NCBI RefSeq assembly: GCF_900631615.1
Contig: NZ_LR131273.1
Coordinates: 682,001-746,000 of the forward strand
Origin: Tsukamurella paurometabola
GTDB lineage: Bacteria > Actinomycetota > Actinomycetes > Mycobacteriales > Mycobacteriaceae
Direction of reading: 5' to 3'
DNA: 64,000 nt
Translations under genes and position numbers: made by a program
The notes under the pieces: generated by a model
The model's database searches: none
What the model was told of the DNA's origin: nothing
Seen by the model: only the letters and a program-made list of their open reading frames with translations
Part shown: one piece after another, positions 61,157 to 64,000 of the stretch
Layout: the number at the start of each line of letters is the position of its first letter
Numbering within the stretch: position 1 is the stretch's first letter

Positions 61157-62926
61157 TCAGGCGTCGTCGTCATCGGTGCCGACCGCGAGGGTGTGCAGGT
61201 TCAGGGCGATCCGGATCGCGAGCGATTCCGGATCGCCCTGCCACCGCGGCCCGAGGAACTCGGTCACACGACGGAGTCGCTTGATGATCGTGTTGGGGTG
61301 CAAGTCCAGCGTCCGCGCAGTGGCCGCGGTGTTCATGTTCTCCGCGAAGAAGACCTGCATCGTCCGCACCAGCTCCGACGTACTGTGCCGGTCGAACTCG
61401 ATGACCGGGCCGATGGTGTCGTCGAGGAAGCGGACGACCGAGTCGACTGTCACTGACCGTAGGAGCGGCAGATGCGCCGGGAACTCATCGACGTCGAAGG
61501 CACCACTGGTACGGCCCAGCGACTGCAGCAGTTCCAACGCGGCTCCGGCCGTCCGATGCGCGTCCCCGAGTCCACCGCCCACGGGGTCGCTTACGGCGGC
61601 GGCACAGACGAGAGTCCCGACACCCGTCCGGCTCCGTACCGTCGCCGCGACCTCCGTCGCGACCCTCTTCGCACCGTCGCGCTCCGTGAGGATCACCACC
61701 GTGTGATCGACCACGAGAACGGCATCGTGCGCCGGGCCGCCCGCGCGGAGCGCACCGGCGAACTGCTCGGGATCACTCCGCAGGGGCACCGCAACGACCG
61801 CGACGACGCGATCGGCATCCAGAGCGAAGCCCCGCCGCGCGAGACGCGCTCTCGCCGCGTCGCTCACCGGACCGCGTCCGGCCACCAAGGCGCGCAACTG
61901 GACTCCGTCGATGGCCCCGTTCGGTGCATCGGGTGGCTCGAGCCGCCGCACGGCCACGAGCGCGAACAGCGTCACCAAGCGCTGCACCGCTCGGATATCG
62001 GTGTCGTCGACGGGGCGCTCGAAGACGACCACAACGGCACCGACGTAACGATCGGCGGCCCGGGCCGGCACGAAAAGCGCGAATCCCTCGCGGTGTTCGA
62101 CGAGCGCAGTCCCCTCTGTCCGTCGCACGTCCGATATTCCGTCCAGGATCCACCTGTCCCGCAGCGGATCCAACTCCGAACCCTCCGGGGCCGTGGCAAC
62201 CGCTCGATCAGCGGCGTCGACGCCGAGCGCCGCCACGACCCCCTCGCACGTGTCGACGATGGTGTCGACCACTTCGGCCCGCCCCGCCCCGCGCAGGATT
62301 CGCGCAAGCAGGGCGTCGTGCGCGGTGACCGAGCGCGTCAGCCGGTTCCGCGTTGCGGCGATGCCGGACACCGCAGCCTCCAGACGTGCGAGGGACTCGG
62401 CACGCTGAATGACAGGTGCTGTGGCATGCGCGATCTCCGCCAACCGCGTCGTATCGCCCTCATCGAACATGTCGGTGGCGCGACCGTTCGTGAACACCGC
62501 GCCGATCGCGACTCCTCCCACCACGAGCGGTGCGCACATCGCGGAGACCACGCCGTCCGCCCGGCATGCATCGTCGAGCAGGTCGTCGTGTTCGAAGGAT
62601 CTGTCGGCCGCGTAGTCGCCGGTGCGAACCGGAAGGAGTTGCTCGGCGGCCCTCCCCCACAGGCCGTGGCCGCGCGGGGCCCTCCCGAACCGGAATTCGG
62701 GCGAGATCAGGCCGGTCGACGCGGCGACGGCCAGATCGCCGGTCTCGACGGACGCCAGAGCCACGAAGACGATCTCGGCGCGGGGAACCGCTCGGGCGGC
62801 CGCCTTGACGAGGGCTCGGCAGGCTTCTTCGACGCCGTTCGCGGTGCTCACCTCGCGCACTGCGTCGACGACCGCGCCGAGCTCCGCGATGCGTCGCGCG
62901 GCGCCGTCCACCTGCCGGCCCACCAC
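61157..62926 (-). CDS. GAF-domain PucR/CdaR-type regulator
   Basis: A 589-residue regulator: GAF domain at about 20-170 (AVVDAVREVSTANGVEEACR; VVSAMCAPLVVGGVAIGAVF), a CdaR-like GGDEF module (about 320-510), and a PucR HTH at about 530-589 (MQVFFAENMNTAATARTLDL; HPNTIIKRLRRVTEFLG). Its C-half is a paralogue of the regulator at 54508. GTG start with GGGAGGAG upstream, lying inside the end of the upstream deacetylase-like gene; the two abut with zero spacing, so they are co-transcribed. Confidence 0.87.
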   Translation of the reverse strand: MVGRQVDGAARRIAELGAVVDAVREVSTANGVEEACRALVKAAARAVPRAEIVFVALASVETGDLAVAASTGLISPEFRFGRAPRGHGLWGRAAEQLLPVRTGDYAADRSFEHDDLLDDACRADGVVSAMCAPLVVGGVAIGAVFTNGRATDMFDEGDTTRLAEIAHATAPVIQRAESLARLEAAVSGIAATRNRLTRSVTAHDALLARILRGAGRAEVVDTIVDTCEGVVAALGVDAADRAVATAPEGSELDPLRDRWILDGISDVRRTEGTALVEHREGFALFVPARAADRYVGAVVVVFERPVDDTDIRAVQRLVTLFALVAVRRLEPPDAPNGAIDGVQLRALVAGRGPVSDAARARLARRGFALDADRVVAVVAVPLRSDPEQFAGALRAGGPAHDAVLVVDHTVVILTERDGAKRVATEVAATVRSRTGVGTLVCAAAVSDPVGGGLGDAHRTAGAALELLQSLGRTSGAFDVDEFPAHLPLLRSVTVDSVVRFLDDTIGPVIEFDRHSTSELVRTMQVFFAENMNTAATARTLDLHPNTIIKRLRRVTEFLGPRWQGDPESLAIRIALNLHTLAVGTDDDDA

Positions 62927-64000
62927 TCATCTCCTCCCGTCGACGGCGGACAGCGGTGCCCGCGAGAGCGCACCGAGGACCGCGGGGTCCTGGAGCTCGA
63001 GCCATGCGACGAGGTCGACGTGCGTGATGCACAGGGTCTCGGCACGACCGCAGACGTCCGCCATGAAATCAGCGGTCGCCGGATTGAAGGCGTTGCCGTT
63101 CCACTCGTTGAAATGGTTCGCGATCACGAGGGGCGCACGATTTCCCGCGTAGGCCCGATCGTACATGTAATGGTAGGTCTCCTTGACGATGCGCCGCAGC
63201 CGAATCGCGTCGCCCGGAATGTTCTTCGCACCATTGACCGAGACCCAGAAATTGAAGTCGAGCGCCGTCTGTGCACGCTTCAAGGGCGGCGAGTATGCGT
63301 ACGGGATCGCGAATTCCCAGATCCCTCGGACCTTCTTCGGCCATGCCAGCCCCGTGACCTCCGCCGGCTGCGAGGAATCCCAGGTCATTCCGTGCGCCAT
63401 CAGGGCGGGGAACAGCGTGCCGGGAGCCCCCTCGAGACACTGCGTCCGGCCGCCCTTCACGACAGTGCGGGGAAACGCGAGATCCGGGCCGTGGAGAATT
63501 CCGGTGTTGCGCCTCCAGTTCTGCATCAATGCGAAGAACTGATCCAGTTCGTGATTCCAATCCCGGGTGGACCATCGTTCTCCCGGATACCGATCACCAC
63601 GACAGAAATGCCCCACGTAATGCGTACCGAGCTCGTGGCCGCCGAACCACGTTCGATTGAGATAGTGGATTTGCTGAACCACCTCGGCCTTCGTGCCCCC
63701 GAAACCGATCGCCGCCTCCCCGGGGCGGTGCCCTGGGCCCCGGTACTGCCGCCGAGCATCGTCGGTGAGGAAGTAGAGGCCTGTCATCAGCGCGGTGAAC
63801 CGTGCATTGCTCCGCTCCGCGGTGCGAAGGAAGAGATCCCAGTTGGGACTGACACCCACCCCGTCGAAGGAGAACAGGACGAACTGGGGCGGGCGCTCAC
63901 CCGGTGCGAGGCGCCGCATCGGAAGGTTGCTCGCCGGCCGCACCGGTGCCGGACCGGACGGCATCGACGCCCCGATCGATACCGACGGCTCAGGAGACGC
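62927..64000 (-). CDS. Polysaccharide deacetylase-like protein; N-terminus outside window
   Basis: The frame is open to the right edge, so the start and probably a signal peptide are missing; at least 345 residues are seen. It resembles the actinobacterial NodB-like secreted deacetylases: FVLFSFDGVGVSPNWDLFLR, then GGHELGTHYVGHFCRG with the HxxxH metal pair (His in GTHYVGH), and ELDQFFALMQNW. The usual motif-1 double Asp (FDDG) is FDGV here, so one metal/base Asp is absent; activity is uncertain. The stop is directly followed by the GAF-PucR gene. Confidence 0.72.
   Translation of the reverse strand, partial: ASPEPSVSIGASMPSGPAPVRPASNLPMRRLAPGERPPQFVLFSFDGVGVSPNWDLFLRTAERSNARFTALMTGLYFLTDDARRQYRGPGHRPGEAAIGFGGTKAEVVQQIHYLNRTWFGGHELGTHYVGHFCRGDRYPGERWSTRDWNHELDQFFALMQNWRRNTGILHGPDLAFPRTVVKGGRTQCLEGAPGTLFPALMAHGMTWDSSQPAEVTGLAWPKKVRGIWEFAIPYAYSPPLKRAQTALDFNFWVSVNGAKNIPGDAIRLRRIVKETYHYMYDRAYAGNRAPLVIANHFNEWNGNAFNPATADFMADVCGRAETLCITHVDLVAWLELQDPAVLGALSRAPLSAVDGRR

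Overview
The window is very GC-rich DNA (roughly 70% by eye) from a mycolic-acid-containing actinobacterium of the order Mycobacteriales. The evidence is a resuscitation-promoting factor behind a c-di-AMP-type leader, SepH, an EchA6/AccD3 pair, Eis, an LppX/LprG-type lipoprotein, a 13E12-type HNH protein, and the near absence of Shine-Dalgarno leaders. I favour Tsukamurella or a close relative, but the genus is an inference. From memory of the M. tuberculosis gene order, about 1-50.4 kb is a rearranged, inverted counterpart of Rv0861c-Rv0905, with insertions. No rRNA, tRNA, CRISPR array, prophage or intact transposase was seen.

Layout. 1-9.5 kb: a partial EchA6-like hydratase, a flavoprotein, an aldo/keto reductase, AccD3, a DUF4333 protein, MntH next to a HugZ-like enzyme, a Pro/Thr-rich lipoprotein and an FKBP. 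9.6-21.6 kb: central metabolism and cell division (gltA2, galM, TetR/SDR, a DsbA-like lipoprotein, MFS, amidohydrolase, pdxH, citA, serC, sepH). 21.6-36.4 kb: VapBC, several MFS exporters, an rRNA methyltransferase, Eis, MarR, PAP2, a GHKL ATPase with DUF3027, and CspB. 36.4-43.7 kb: moaA, moaD, a c-di-AMP leader with an rpf gene, a secreted Gly/Pro/Ala protein, moaE-mog-moaC, and the Rv0862c-like partner of the XPB helicase. 43.7-48.5 kb: an insertion (ECF sigma/DGPF pair, TetR operon, broken GNAT) that separates that partner from the helicase at 48.7 kb. 50.4-64 kb: accessory DNA (13E12 HNH protein, MFS/TetR operon, then an envelope-directed locus).

Regulation. More than 20 genes on both strands have a TANNNT hexamer ending 6-8 nt before the start codon, the architecture of leaderless mRNAs. 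Several divergent pairs share overlapping -10 hexamers and palindromic operators.

The most novel-looking part is 54-64 kb. Two small lipoproteins share a Cys-containing NPNHGAGDDP motif. Each is followed, convergently, by a PucR/CdaR-type regulator, and the two regulators are paralogous. Between and around these cassettes are secreted or membrane proteins (PknH_C-like, LppX-like, DUF4189, a membrane-anchored hydrolase, a frameshifted DUF4436 protein, a deacetylase-like protein). Second in interest is a 44-codon Cys/Arg-rich upstream ORF whose stop overlaps the XPB helicase start, preceded by an unreported-looking 57-residue leaderless ORF.
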